Shown here piece after piece: positions 9,511 through 18,276 of a DNA stretch of 64,000 nucleotides; the stretch's first letter is position 1, and each line of letters begins with the position of its first letter. A program made the position numbers and the translations under genes. Origin of the DNA: Salegentibacter salinarum (GTDB taxonomy: Bacteria; Bacteroidota; Bacteroidia; Flavobacteriales; Flavobacteriaceae). Location: the NCBI RefSeq assembly GCF_900168115.1, contig NZ_FUZC01000003.1, positions 266,314 through 330,313 on the forward strand, read 5' to 3'. The notes beneath the pieces are model-generated. The model was not told where the DNA came from. It worked only from the letters and a program-made list of their open reading frames with translations, and did no database searches.

Positions 9511-10743
9511 ATGAAAAAAAATAACAACATACCTCTAAAAGCTTTTGCCTTGGGAGTGTTATTTCTCTCTCTCAGTACAATGAGCTTTGCCCAAGAAAAA
9601 CCTGAAGAAGTGAGGGAATATTATGTTTCATCCCTGATAAAAATAGCCGATCCGGTTTTAACAGCTTTGAGTAAAGATCAACTTAAAGAAAAAATGCCCA
9701 TAGAACGATCTCCGGGTGCCTGGGACGATCGCACACACGTAACTTATTTAGAAGCTTTTGGAAGGTTGATGTCCGGTATGGCACCCTGGCTGGAAATTGG
9801 GCCAGACGATACGGAAGAAGGGAAATTAAGGGAAAAATATATTGAACTTAGTGTAAAAAGTTTGGAAAATGCGGTAGACCCTGACGCAAAAGATTTTATG
9901 AATTTTTCAGAAGACCGTCAGCCTTTGGTTGATGCTGCATTTTTGGCACAGGCGCTACTAAGAGCACCTAATCAATTATGGGGTAATTTAGAGGAGGAGT
10001 CAAAAGAGAATGTAATTGAAGCCTTAAAGTCTACCAGGAAGATAAAGCCTTATTACAGCAACTGGTTACTTTTCACCGCAATGGTGGAAGCAGCTTTATT
10101 AAAGTTCGATGAGGAGGCAGATATGGTTAGAATGGATTATGCGCTAAACAAACATATGGAATGGTATTTAGGCGATGGAATGTATGGGGACGGACCAAAT
10201 TTCCACTGGGATTACTATAACAGCTTTGTTATTCAACCAATGATGCTCGATATTCTTAAAACGTTAAATGAGGAAGGAATTGACAAAGAAAAAGATTTAA
10301 AGGAAGTAACACGAAGAGCAAGCCGATATGCCGAAATCCAGGAGCGCCTTATTTCTCCTGAAGGTACTTATCCTCCGATAGGACGATCGTTAGCATACAG
10401 GTTTGGAGCTTTTCAGGCATTATCCCAAATAGCATTATGGGAAGAACTACCCGAAGAAATTAAACCTGCTCAGGTAAGGTCAGCATTACACGCGGTCATA
10501 AAAAAACAAATTGAAGCAGAAGGAACCTTTGATGAAGAAGGATGGCTTAAAGTTGGATTCTATGGAAGTCAGAATAATATTGGCGAAGGCTATATTTCAA
10601 CCGGAAGCCTTTATTTATGTTCTGAGGCATTTCTAGTATTAGGACTTGAAGAAGATAATGAATTCTGGAGTGCTCCGGCAGCCCCCTGGACACAAAAGAA
10701 AATTTGGAGTGGAGAAGCTATTCCTATAGATAAAGCTGAATAA
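9511..10743 (+). CDS. DUF2264-family secreted protein, candidate beta-glucuronidase
   Basis: This 410-residue protein has a signal peptide (to about 27, SFAQ) and an all-helical repeat fold of the DUF2264 type. Telling segments are GAWDDRTHVTYLEAFGRLMSGMAPWLE, FSEDRQPLVDAAFLAQALLRAP, NWLLFTAMVEAALL and DGMYGDGPNFHWDYYNSFVIQPMML. From memory, relatives of this family include the B. thetaiotaomicron beta-glucuronidase that founded GH154; I am not certain of the exact family border. It sits 2 bp after GH97 and 20 bp before GH105. In this setting it would remove an uronic acid from side chains. GH115 at 32374-35286 is a second glucuronate-directed enzyme in the locus. Confidence 0.75.
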   Translation: MKKNNNIPLKAFALGVLFLSLSTMSFAQEKPEEVREYYVSSLIKIADPVLTALSKDQLKEKMPIERSPGAWDDRTHVTYLEAFGRLMSGMAPWLEIGPDDTEEGKLREKYIELSVKSLENAVDPDAKDFMNFSEDRQPLVDAAFLAQALLRAPNQLWGNLEEESKENVIEALKSTRKIKPYYSNWLLFTAMVEAALLKFDEEADMVRMDYALNKHMEWYLGDGMYGDGPNFHWDYYNSFVIQPMMLDILKTLNEEGIDKEKDLKEVTRRASRYAEIQERLISPEGTYPPIGRSLAYRFGAFQALSQIALWEELPEEIKPAQVRSALHAVIKKQIEAEGTFDEEGWLKVGFYGSQNNIGEGYISTGSLYLCSEAFLVLGLEEDNEFWSAPAAPWTQKKIWSGEAIPIDKAE

Positions 10744-10763
10744 AAATTTATAAAGATAACAGC

Positions 10764-11966
10764 ATGATTAAAATTAAGACTTACTTATTATTAGTTGTTT
10801 CAGGGCTACTTATGGCCTGTAATTTTGGAGAAAGCAAGAATTCAGAAGAGAATAATGAAACTACCTCAAATACTGAAGAAAAAGAGATTTTACCAGATTC
10901 TAAAGAGGAAGTAGAGGAAATTATACACCGTGTGAATAAGCACTGGCAGGATAAGAATCCTGATCACAGCTGGGCTTTTTGGCACGACGCCGCTTACCAT
11001 ACCGGAAATATTGAAGCCTATAAAGTGACAGGTGAAGAAAGTTATTTAGAGTATTCCAAGGCCTGGGCAGAAGAGAATGAGTGGATGGGCGCCAAATCAG
11101 AGGATAAAACTGAATGGAAATATAATTACGGGGAAACCGACGAGCATGTTTTATTTGGGGATTGGCAGATTGCTTTTCAGACCTATATTGATATTTATAT
11201 GTTAGAAGGAGAAAACGATCCATCGAAAATTAAACGTGCCCGTGAGGTAATGGAGTACCAGATGAATACTTCTGAAAATGATTATTGGTGGTGGGCAGAC
11301 GGTCTGTACATGGTAATGCCCGTTATGACCAAGCTTTACAAAGTTACCGGGAATGAGGAATATTTAAATAAACTGGATGAATACCTTTCTTATGCCGATA
11401 GCATCATGTATGATGAAGAAGCAGGATTATATTATCGTGATGCAAAATATGTTTATCCTGAACATAAAAGTGAAAATGAAAAGAAGGATTTTTGGGCCAG
11501 GGGGGATGGTTGGGTATTTGCCGGCTTTGCTAAAGTGCTTCAGGACTTACCTGAAGATGCTAAAAACCGAAAAAAGTATGAAGAACGCTTTAGAACTATG
11601 GCTAAGGCTCTAGCTGAAGCGCAACAAGAAGAAGGATACTGGACCAGAAGTATGTTAGACCCAGAGCACGCGCCCGGCCCGGAAACCAGTGGCACCTCTT
11701 TCTTTACTTATGGCTTTCTATGGGGAGTAAATAATGGAATTTTAGCTAAAGAAGAATATATGCCAACCATTAAAAAATCCTGGCAATATCTTACTGAAAC
11801 GGCACTTCAGGAAGATGGCTCTATTGGTTATGTACAGCCTATTGGTGAAAAAGCCATTCCGGGCCAGGTGGTGGATAAAAATTCTACTGCCGATTTTGGA
11901 GTAGGGGCTTTTTTACTGGCTGCTTCAGAAATGTATAGGTATGTAAATAACACTCAAAATCCTTAA
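10764..11966 (+). CDS. GH105 unsaturated rhamnogalacturonyl hydrolase (lipoprotein)
   Basis: This 400-residue protein has a lipoprotein signal ending in Cys19 (LLMAC), an acidic linker to about residue 45 and a single (alpha/alpha)6 barrel. The barrel holds the GH105/YteR signature WWWADGLYMVMPV, with the expected catalytic Asp179. Other family segments are FWARGDGWVFAGFAKVLQDLP, ETSGTSFFTYGFLWGVNNG and ADFGVGAFLLAASEMYR. Known reaction: hydration and release of delta-4,5-unsaturated galacturonate from the non-reducing end of oligosaccharides made by rhamnogalacturonan or pectate lyases. It fits with the PL11 lyase at 51459-53330. Last gene of its operon; a hairpin follows at 12023-12052. Confidence 0.93.
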   Translation: MIKIKTYLLLVVSGLLMACNFGESKNSEENNETTSNTEEKEILPDSKEEVEEIIHRVNKHWQDKNPDHSWAFWHDAAYHTGNIEAYKVTGEESYLEYSKAWAEENEWMGAKSEDKTEWKYNYGETDEHVLFGDWQIAFQTYIDIYMLEGENDPSKIKRAREVMEYQMNTSENDYWWWADGLYMVMPVMTKLYKVTGNEEYLNKLDEYLSYADSIMYDEEAGLYYRDAKYVYPEHKSENEKKDFWARGDGWVFAGFAKVLQDLPEDAKNRKKYEERFRTMAKALAEAQQEEGYWTRSMLDPEHAPGPETSGTSFFTYGFLWGVNNGILAKEEYMPTIKKSWQYLTETALQEDGSIGYVQPIGEKAIPGQVVDKNSTADFGVGAFLLAASEMYRYVNNTQNP

Positions 11967-12022
11967 CTATAATATTGAAATGTTTTCAATGGATATTAAA
12001 GGAATCTAATTTGTTAGCTAAA

Positions 12023-12052
12023 CTTACAGGAGTTTTCCATTACTCCTGTAAG
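12023..12052. terminator. Bidirectional intrinsic terminator between convergent operons
   Basis: A perfect 11-bp stem (CTTACAGGAGT 12023-12033 with ACTCCTGTAAG 12042-12052) and an 8-nt loop lie between the plus-strand GH105 gene and the minus-strand esterase fusion. The right arm overlaps the last codons and stop of the minus-strand gene. On the plus strand it is followed by CTTTTC, on the minus strand by TTTAGC, so it could serve both transcripts. Confidence 0.7.
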
Positions 12053-13842
12053 CTTTTCAAGACTTCTGCCGGTACTTTTAATATACTCCCGTGTCGAATA
12101 TCTTCAGGAAAGCTAACTTTATCTGAAATATCTTCCCAGTTTTCCAGGTCGTTTGATCGTACTGCACCGAATTCTTTTTCAATATACTTATCAAAGAAAA
12201 CCAGGTATTCATCCCTTATCTTAACTGAAGTTGGTCCTTCTGCCCAATACTCACCGGTAATAGGTTCACTAGCTTTGCTATAAGGGCCTTTCAGATTGTT
12301 GGCGGTAGCAATCCTGATATTTTTCTCAGCAGGTTCACGCGTTTCATCTTTCAGAAACATCACAAACATATCTTCATACTCTTTAATGCTTGCATCAATA
12401 ACGTTGAAGCCGGGCTCATATAAAATCTTCGTGTCGCTAAAATTTTTAAAATCCTTAGTGCTTACATAATACATTCGGTGATTATAACCGTCGTCGGCAT
12501 CAATTTGGGTTTCACGAAACTTTCCTTTTATAGTTGTTGCCCAGTAAATGATGTATTCTTCGTTTTCTTCGTCGTAGGTAACTTCGGGCGCCCAGGTATT
12601 TCTTGCATTTTCTTCGTGTTCCATTACAGGAATATATTGCTGATCACTCCAATTGATGAGATCTTTAGAAGAAGCATAACCAATTCCTTTTTCGGTCCAG
12701 CCAACCGTCCATACCATATGATATTTTCCGTCTCCGCCTTTTATAATACAGGGGTCGCGCATTAGTTTTTCATTCCCTAATTCTGGTTTTAAAAAAGATT
12801 TTCCATTATTTAAAGCTTTCCATGTGTAGCCATCATAGCTATAGGCCAAGTGAAGGCCATCTTCGCCATTTCCGGTGAAATAAGAAAAAACCATAGGTTT
12901 GTTTTGAATCAGGTGGTGCTGATCCAACCATTTTTCAAGATTGTTTGGCCAAAATGTATTTGTTCCTTTTTTCCCTAATCCGAACCCATGACCGCCATCT
13001 TCAAATATGTGCATCTCCACAGGAACGTTATTAGCTTTTAAAGCTTTATAATATTCCAGACTGTTTTCTACCGGAACAGCTTTATCATCGGTAGCGTGCA
13101 CCAAAAAAGCAGGAGGTGTCTCGGCTGTCACGAGGTTTTCATTCGAAAAATTCTTTATTAGGTCTTCTTTTGCATTTTCTCCTAGTAAACTCTCCTGAGA
13201 ACCTTTATGGGTTAACTTATCTTCCATTGAAATCACCGGATATATTAGAATACTGAAATCCGGCCTTCCTGAAACTACCTGGTCCTTTTGAACAATTTTT
13301 TCATTAAATCTAGTTGAAAGACTCGCCGCCAAATGGCCGCCTGCTGAGAAACCTAAAACCCCTATTTGATCTGGATTGAGGTCCCATTTCCCTGCATTTT
13401 TTCTGATAAACCGCATAGCCTGTTGGGCGTCGGCTAGGGGAGCAAGCCTCTTATCTTCCATTATTTCATCAGAAGGAAGCCTGTAGTGTAAAACAAAAGC
13501 ATTCAGCCCTAACGAATTAGCCCATGTAGCAACTTTTCTCCCCTCTTTTTCTACCGAAAGATGAGAGTAACCTCCCCCGGGAAGAATTAAAATCGAAGCA
13601 TTATTTGGGTTTTCAGCCTTAAAAATTTTTAATTCTGGGGTAACTACTTTGGAAATCCCGGTAACTACACCGGCCTCATTTTTATTTTCAATTTGTGTAT
13701 AATCTTCTGCCAAAATTGCCCCCGGAATCTCTCCTTCCCAGATTTCCACAGATTCCTGAGCATAAAAGGTTGGGAAACAAATAAGGTTTAAGAGTATAGC
13801 CAAATGGAATACTCTTAAACCCTGTCTGGTTTGATATTTCAT
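12040..13842 (-). CDS. Fusion of an alpha/beta-hydrolase esterase with a GH43-like propeller
   Basis: This 600-residue secreted protein (signal to about 29, FYAQ) joins two enzymes. Residues about 70-310 form an alpha/beta hydrolase with oxyanion motif LPGGGY, nucleophile Ser166 in GFSAGG, an acid at Asp252/253 and His285 in GGHGFG. This is the pattern of secreted acetyl-xylan/pectin-type esterases. Residues about 316-600 form a GH43-like propeller starting YFTGNGEDGLHLAYSYDGY, with MRDPCII, TWAPEVTYDEENEEY and YWAEGPTS as candidate catalytic stretches. A related propeller is domain 1 of the protein at 5406-7580. It ends the GH106-GH105 operon, suggesting joint removal of an acyl group and a sugar from the same side chain. 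Confidence 0.85.
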   Translation of the reverse strand: MKYQTRQGLRVFHLAILLNLICFPTFYAQESVEIWEGEIPGAILAEDYTQIENKNEAGVVTGISKVVTPELKIFKAENPNNASILILPGGGYSHLSVEKEGRKVATWANSLGLNAFVLHYRLPSDEIMEDKRLAPLADAQQAMRFIRKNAGKWDLNPDQIGVLGFSAGGHLAASLSTRFNEKIVQKDQVVSGRPDFSILIYPVISMEDKLTHKGSQESLLGENAKEDLIKNFSNENLVTAETPPAFLVHATDDKAVPVENSLEYYKALKANNVPVEMHIFEDGGHGFGLGKKGTNTFWPNNLEKWLDQHHLIQNKPMVFSYFTGNGEDGLHLAYSYDGYTWKALNNGKSFLKPELGNEKLMRDPCIIKGGDGKYHMVWTVGWTEKGIGYASSKDLINWSDQQYIPVMEHEENARNTWAPEVTYDEENEEYIIYWATTIKGKFRETQIDADDGYNHRMYYVSTKDFKNFSDTKILYEPGFNVIDASIKEYEDMFVMFLKDETREPAEKNIRIATANNLKGPYSKASEPITGEYWAEGPTSVKIRDEYLVFFDKYIEKEFGAVRSNDLENWEDISDKVSFPEDIRHGSILKVPAEVLKSLQE

Positions 13843-13894
13843 AATTTTATTTTTGATAATTCATCAAAATTACTCAATAATTGAGATTTAAATG

Positions 13895-13913
13895 CTCCGA
13901 GGCTTGCCTCGAA
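13895..13913. repeat. GC-richer inverted repeat in the GH105/esterase intergenic gap
   Basis: CGAGGC-TT-GCCTCG forms a perfect 6-bp hairpin in an otherwise AT-rich 122-bp gap. A second similar segment (CTTCGTGAGC...CCTCCGAGG) lies nearby at about 13940-13960. Read on the minus strand the two look like degenerate copies of one short element (CTCGGAGGAAGCTCACGAAGCATT and CGAGGCAAGCCTCGGAGCATT, partly given). There is no strong T-run, so it is a poor terminator. It may be a small interspersed flavobacterial repeat, which I cannot confirm here. Confidence 0.35.
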
Positions 13914-13964
13914 GATTAAATAATGGTTCTCATTGAATGCTTCGTGAGCTTCCTCCGAGGTAGT

Positions 13965-15095
13965 TTACTCCATTTTATAAATTTCGGTACCGGCAAGTAA
14001 AAATAATCCCAGTCCATAATCTTCAAAATCTGGTACCTTATCGTAAGAAAGTGGCTGGCCGTCTTTAGGTTCTTTTCCCGTAGATTGAACATACCCTAGA
14101 AAACCATTTTCGTGAAGTGCATCGTCGATCATTGCGTTCCAGGCTTTTTCAATTATTGGTGTATATTTTTCTTCATCAAGTAAGCCATTATTAACGCCGT
14201 ATGTCATACCATACACAAATGATGCTGTACCGGAGAGTTCTTTTCCGCCATAATGATCTTCATCGTGGAGACTCACATTCCAAAAGCCATCTTCACGCTG
14301 AACTTTGGCTAAAGCTTCGGCCATAACTTGAAGGTCTTCAATATATTGATCACGATGCTGAGCGTCTTCAGGAATAATATCCAATACTTTTGCCAGGGCT
14401 ACAATTACCCACCCATTACCACGACTCCAGTAAGAATCTTCTCCGTTTGGTTCGGTATAAGGTGGGTCAAAATCGGCATCTCGCCACCATAATCCATCTT
14501 CTGGATTAAACAAACCATTTTCCCCCTCTATATCTCGAGAATACATATACATTTTATGCATTTTTTCAAAATAGCGTTCATCGTTTTCCAAAACTCCTAA
14601 TTTAGCAAAAACAGGCATTCCCATTTGAATGGCATCAATCCAATCCCAATCTCCATTTTGGGGAGTATGTAAGAACTTCTGCATTGCAGCCCGGGTATTT
14701 TTAAGTTTTTCAGGCTTTGGCTCTAATTGGTAAAGATCAATATAGGTCTGGGCAGCACAATAGTCGTCGGCATTTCGGGTTATATTTTTGCTTCTAAATC
14801 CCCAGTCGTGAAATTCTGCCCAGTCGAGGGCATAATTATAATAATCTTGTTTTGGATAGATTTCGTGTAATGCCATAAGACCTTCGTAATATACGGCCCT
14901 CGTCCATATGTGGCTTGGACGTTCCATATTTGTAACGATAGTTTTTCCAACATCAGGCCATTTTTCCATAAAGTATTTATTGGCCAATTCTATTTGACTT
15001 AAGACTTCATCTCTATCTAAATCTATAGATTGTTGAGCAAAGGAACTTGCACTAATAAAAATGACGAGGTAGGCGAGTAAAGAATGTTTTTTCAT
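13965..15095 (-). CDS. GH105 unsaturated rhamnogalacturonyl hydrolase (second copy)
   Basis: This 376-residue secreted protein has signal peptide cleavage near residue 20 (SSFA-QQ) and one (alpha/alpha)6 barrel. The catalytic motif is DWDWIDAIQMGMP with Asp154. Other family marks are YWSRGNGWVIVALAKVLDIIP, ELSGTASFVYGMTYGVNNG and EDYGLGLFLLAGTEIY. It is only distantly similar to the other GH105 in this window and lacks a lipobox, so the two probably differ in location (periplasm versus membrane-anchored) or in preferred leaving group. It lies 34 bp after GH106, whose alpha-L-rhamnosidase activity alternates with GH105 on rhamnogalacturonan oligosaccharides. Confidence 0.93.
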   Translation of the reverse strand: MKKHSLLAYLVIFISASSFAQQSIDLDRDEVLSQIELANKYFMEKWPDVGKTIVTNMERPSHIWTRAVYYEGLMALHEIYPKQDYYNYALDWAEFHDWGFRSKNITRNADDYCAAQTYIDLYQLEPKPEKLKNTRAAMQKFLHTPQNGDWDWIDAIQMGMPVFAKLGVLENDERYFEKMHKMYMYSRDIEGENGLFNPEDGLWWRDADFDPPYTEPNGEDSYWSRGNGWVIVALAKVLDIIPEDAQHRDQYIEDLQVMAEALAKVQREDGFWNVSLHDEDHYGGKELSGTASFVYGMTYGVNNGLLDEEKYTPIIEKAWNAMIDDALHENGFLGYVQSTGKEPKDGQPLSYDKVPDFEDYGLGLFLLAGTEIYKME

Positions 15096-15129
15096 AATTT
15101 AAAAATGTATTTTTTATTAATTATTTGCT

Positions 15130-17871
15130 TTAGTTTTTATGCAAAGGAGTAAGGGTTAGAGTGTCTAAAAGACCTGAAGGCATAGGATCCCATTTAGTGG
15201 CATCAAATTCTTCATAATCTTTATTTACCATATTTATTTCGTGGAAAATTTTCCATTCCTCGCCACGAATTTCCATATCTCTAACGCGATTAGCAGCCAG
15301 ATTGGTTACTTTAATTTTTATTTTGTTAATTCCTTCAAGAAGATCTCCTGTTTTTAGTTTGAATGGTGCTGCCCAGGCTGTTCCAATGTATTCTTCGTTT
15401 ATGTAAACTGAAGCACTTTCCCTTACATCTCCCAGGTTAAGCTCCCAATTATCAGCATCAACATCAGGTTTTTCAAAAGTAGTTTCATAAATTCCTGTTC
15501 CCGAAAATGCTTCGGCTTTTTCTCCTAAACCGGTCCAGGATTGCATTTCCTCTATTTTCTTTGTTTCAGGGATTTCAGGACCGCCATTTTCAAAAGATAA
15601 GGTCCATTTACCTGTAATATCGTAAGATTCTTTTCCAGGTTCATAATAAAACCAGGCTTGTAATTCTTTTTCAAGTCCTGTTTTTATAAAAAATGATTCA
15701 CCCGATTCTATTTGTACTCTCACCATAGTTCTGCCATTTTCTATTTTAGAATCGGCTTTCCCTGCTTCGCCGGTTAGCGGGTCAAACAGCATTATTTCAT
15801 CTGAAGTTGTTTGTAGTGGAATATATTGATCTATGGATTTTGAAGTATGGTTTACCAGAAAGTATATTTTGTTGTTACCTAATTTCCTTCTAATGAATTT
15901 CAATCCCGTATTTACCAAATCTTCAGGAAGAACATTAACAGTTTTCAGATCTTCTGGAAGGTTATTAAGTTTAGTAATTTCAATGTTGTTTTCATCAATA
16001 ATTTTTTCTATTCTCGTAGTCCTTTCTTTGTAATTATGATATCCAGGAGCGGTTTCAGGCAAACCGGTAAATACAATATGTGCTCCATTATTTTTTAACT
16101 CAATTAATTTTTCTAAAGTTTCTATGGGCATATTTTTACTTGCAGGAACAATTAAACTTTTGAAGCTGCCTCCAGGTAATTTAATTTTACCGCCTTCAGC
16201 ACTGGCTCTGTGGATAAACCTATCAGAAATAAAATCTGTGGCATATCCATTATCCATTAAATAATTAGTGGTTTCATAAAAAGATGTATCGTGAAGCCAT
16301 TCATCCAGGGAATGGATTTTTAACTGAAAAAACAGATTTCCTTTATAAAAATTATCCCAAACATCGTGAATGGGCCAATAAAGAAGTGTTTCATTGTCGG
16401 CTTCCCCGGCTTGCAACATAGATTGAGAGTTTTCTATATAGGTAAAGAGTTCGGGGGCATCCTGCCAAATAGTATTATTAGGACTAAAGTTTACCGACGC
16501 ATAAAATTTCCATCCCGGCCATTTTGCGCGGTCAGGAGAATAGGTGGTCCCGTGTAAGAAAATATGATTTATTCCATTTAGGAATAGCTCTTCTACTTCG
16601 GGTTTAGCGTGTGAAAGTGCCGTTTTAAAATGATCCCTAAGCCAGGTAAATGTTTCTGAAGAAGTTAATGGTTTGCCGGCAATATGCGCCGCAGAGGATG
16701 AAAATTTAAGCATAACAGGATCTGCATCCCCTTCTCTTATATCTTCTTTTTCTCTTCTCAATCCTGGGATATCAAAGGGCATTGAGCCGAAAGTTTCACA
16801 TTCAGGAATATCGGCCGAAGCATACATATCTATTAAATTTCCCGGGGAACCATGTGCCTGTAATCTTGTTTTTAATCCTTTTTCGTTGGCCCATTCCGTC
16901 CACGGAATATTGAAATCTTCCAATAATAAATCGGAAATAGTTTCCCGGTAATCGCTTTTAACCCTATTTCCTTCTTCCGACCTATTATCTTCTAAAAGAA
17001 GATGAAGTTTTGTTTTAAGGTTGTAACCTCTTCTAGATTGAAATTCTTCAAAAAAATCAGGAGTAAAATCGGTGGCATATACTTCGTAACTATCGTTAAA
17101 TACACTTCTGGGTTTATGCGAAATTTTATCAAAAGCTTTATCAAATGGTTGTATGTATTGATTTAAAGCCTCGTGCGAATAATGATCTACAGTAAAGCCT
17201 TCTCCTCCCGGGGCCGCTCTTTTAACCTGTTGGCCGGTTTTACCCGTAAACACAGCAATAACTTTATGATCCTGGCCTTTAGATTTCCAATTTATCGAAG
17301 CATCTTTTTTTACTTTATGCGTGATGTCTATGTGTTTCCCTTCTTCATTAAAAGCTACTAAATATTTAAGTTTAGCAGTGGTTTGATCTCTTTCGTCTTT
17401 AGGTTCAATCTTTTGTTTTAATCGTTCTCCTTTCTTTATTTCGTAAGTTCTTGTTACCAGTTTGGTCGCGGCATGTTCCTGATCTACTTGTGGGCCGCCA
17501 TAAGGCCATCCCGTTCCTAGAACCATATCAACCCCCATTTCAAGACTATCGGCTGTTTTAATGGTATAATCCAGGATTTCCAGATATTCAGGAGATAAAA
17601 AATCTAAATAATTATCCTCTTCTCCTTTCACTCCATAGATAGGTGTGATTTCTACGCCTCCAATTCCTGCTTTATGCAGTTCGATTAGATTTTGCTTTAC
17701 ATTTTTCTTATCAATTGCACTGCCCATCCACCACCAACGGGTCCAGGTTTTAGTGGTTATATCAGCTTTTTGCCAGGTAGTTTCTAGTAGTTGATCATTA
17801 GGGTTTTCCTGAGCGTATGTAGGTAAAAGACATAACGCCAAAAGTGGAAGAAAAATAAGTTTATTGAACAT
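15130..17871 (-). CDS. GH106 alpha-L-rhamnosidase
   Basis: A large secreted enzyme of 913 residues from the chosen start at 17871. That ATG opens a signal peptide (MFNKLIFLPLLALC... TYAQ), while the in-frame upstream codon at 17916 would add 15 unlikely residues. GH106 marks include TRWWWMGSAIDKKNVKQNLIELHKAGIGGVEI near the N-terminus, GTGWPYGGP, FNDSYEVYATDFTPDFFEEFQSRRGY, and a C-terminal sugar-binding-like beta-sandwich (WELNLGDVRESASVYINEEYIGTAW, partly given). Known reaction: removal of terminal alpha-L-rhamnose from rhamnogalacturonan oligosaccharides. It is the first gene of a minus-strand operon with GH105 and the esterase-GH43 fusion, and has a copy of the shared 20-bp element upstream at 17953-17972. 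Confidence 0.92.
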   Translation of the reverse strand: MFNKLIFLPLLALCLLPTYAQENPNDQLLETTWQKADITTKTWTRWWWMGSAIDKKNVKQNLIELHKAGIGGVEITPIYGVKGEEDNYLDFLSPEYLEILDYTIKTADSLEMGVDMVLGTGWPYGGPQVDQEHAATKLVTRTYEIKKGERLKQKIEPKDERDQTTAKLKYLVAFNEEGKHIDITHKVKKDASINWKSKGQDHKVIAVFTGKTGQQVKRAAPGGEGFTVDHYSHEALNQYIQPFDKAFDKISHKPRSVFNDSYEVYATDFTPDFFEEFQSRRGYNLKTKLHLLLEDNRSEEGNRVKSDYRETISDLLLEDFNIPWTEWANEKGLKTRLQAHGSPGNLIDMYASADIPECETFGSMPFDIPGLRREKEDIREGDADPVMLKFSSSAAHIAGKPLTSSETFTWLRDHFKTALSHAKPEVEELFLNGINHIFLHGTTYSPDRAKWPGWKFYASVNFSPNNTIWQDAPELFTYIENSQSMLQAGEADNETLLYWPIHDVWDNFYKGNLFFQLKIHSLDEWLHDTSFYETTNYLMDNGYATDFISDRFIHRASAEGGKIKLPGGSFKSLIVPASKNMPIETLEKLIELKNNGAHIVFTGLPETAPGYHNYKERTTRIEKIIDENNIEITKLNNLPEDLKTVNVLPEDLVNTGLKFIRRKLGNNKIYFLVNHTSKSIDQYIPLQTTSDEIMLFDPLTGEAGKADSKIENGRTMVRVQIESGESFFIKTGLEKELQAWFYYEPGKESYDITGKWTLSFENGGPEIPETKKIEEMQSWTGLGEKAEAFSGTGIYETTFEKPDVDADNWELNLGDVRESASVYINEEYIGTAWAAPFKLKTGDLLEGINKIKIKVTNLAANRVRDMEIRGEEWKIFHEINMVNKDYEEFDATKWDPMPSGLLDTLTLTPLHKN

Positions 17872-17926
17872 TAAGTAAAGTTTAAACCTTGGTGGATTTA
17901 CTGTATTAAGAACCAATATTAATTTA

Positions 17927-17972
17927 TAAAAATAAATATTAAGCGTTTAGCAGGTATCCTGTGCCGTCCTGT
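17927..17972 (-). promoter_or_regulatory. Shared 20-bp element (site A) and -7 box for GH106 operon
   Basis: On the minus strand ACAGGACGGCACAGGATACC (17953-17972) is followed after 18 nt by TATTTTTA (17927-17934), a TAnnTTTA-type -7 box. There is no TTTG where a -33 box would be expected; the end of the element occupies that place. The GH106 ATG lies about 56 bp downstream. Confidence 0.6.
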
Positions 17973-18190
17973 AAAATAGATAATTCATTATGAAAATTTA
18001 GCGGTACTTAATTTCAATAATTCATGCAGTAAAAAATACTGAATTATTCGATAGATATTTCTTCTTAAACTAACGTTAAGGAAAGAGCTGTATACCTTTA
18101 TAATAATTTGCCAGGTCTGTAAAAATTTTATTCAAAATATGTGTAAAACAAGCATTATTGGCAGATAATTTAAATGATTTGTAAAAAAAT

Positions 18191-18236
18191 GCAGTACAGT
18201 ACAGGATACCTAAGCATAGAAAAGCAAATATATTTG
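18191..18236 (+). promoter_or_regulatory. Shared 20-bp element (site B) and -7 box for second susC operon
   Basis: GCAGTACAGTACAGGATACC (18191-18210) is followed after exactly 18 nt by TATATTTG (18229-18236), a perfect TAnnTTTG -7 box. The -33 TTTG is replaced by the GATACC end of the element. The susC start used here is 18277, about 41 bp downstream of the -7 box. Confidence 0.68.
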
Positions 18237-18276
18237 AATGTTAATATTTTGTAAACACATAAACTCAATTAATTAT

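Larger units (their letters stand above)
17872..18276. other. Divergent control region of the GH106 and second susC operons
   Basis: No gene is visible in these 405 bp. It holds one copy of the shared 20-bp element for each direction (17953-17972 minus, 18191-18210 plus), each followed 18 nt later by a -7 box (17927-17934 and 18229-18236). Between them is an imperfect inverted repeat at 18016-18048 (AATAATTCA, 4-5 nt bulge, AGTA, loop, TACTGAATTATT). The layout suggests coordinated control of both operons by one regulator. Confidence 0.7.
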
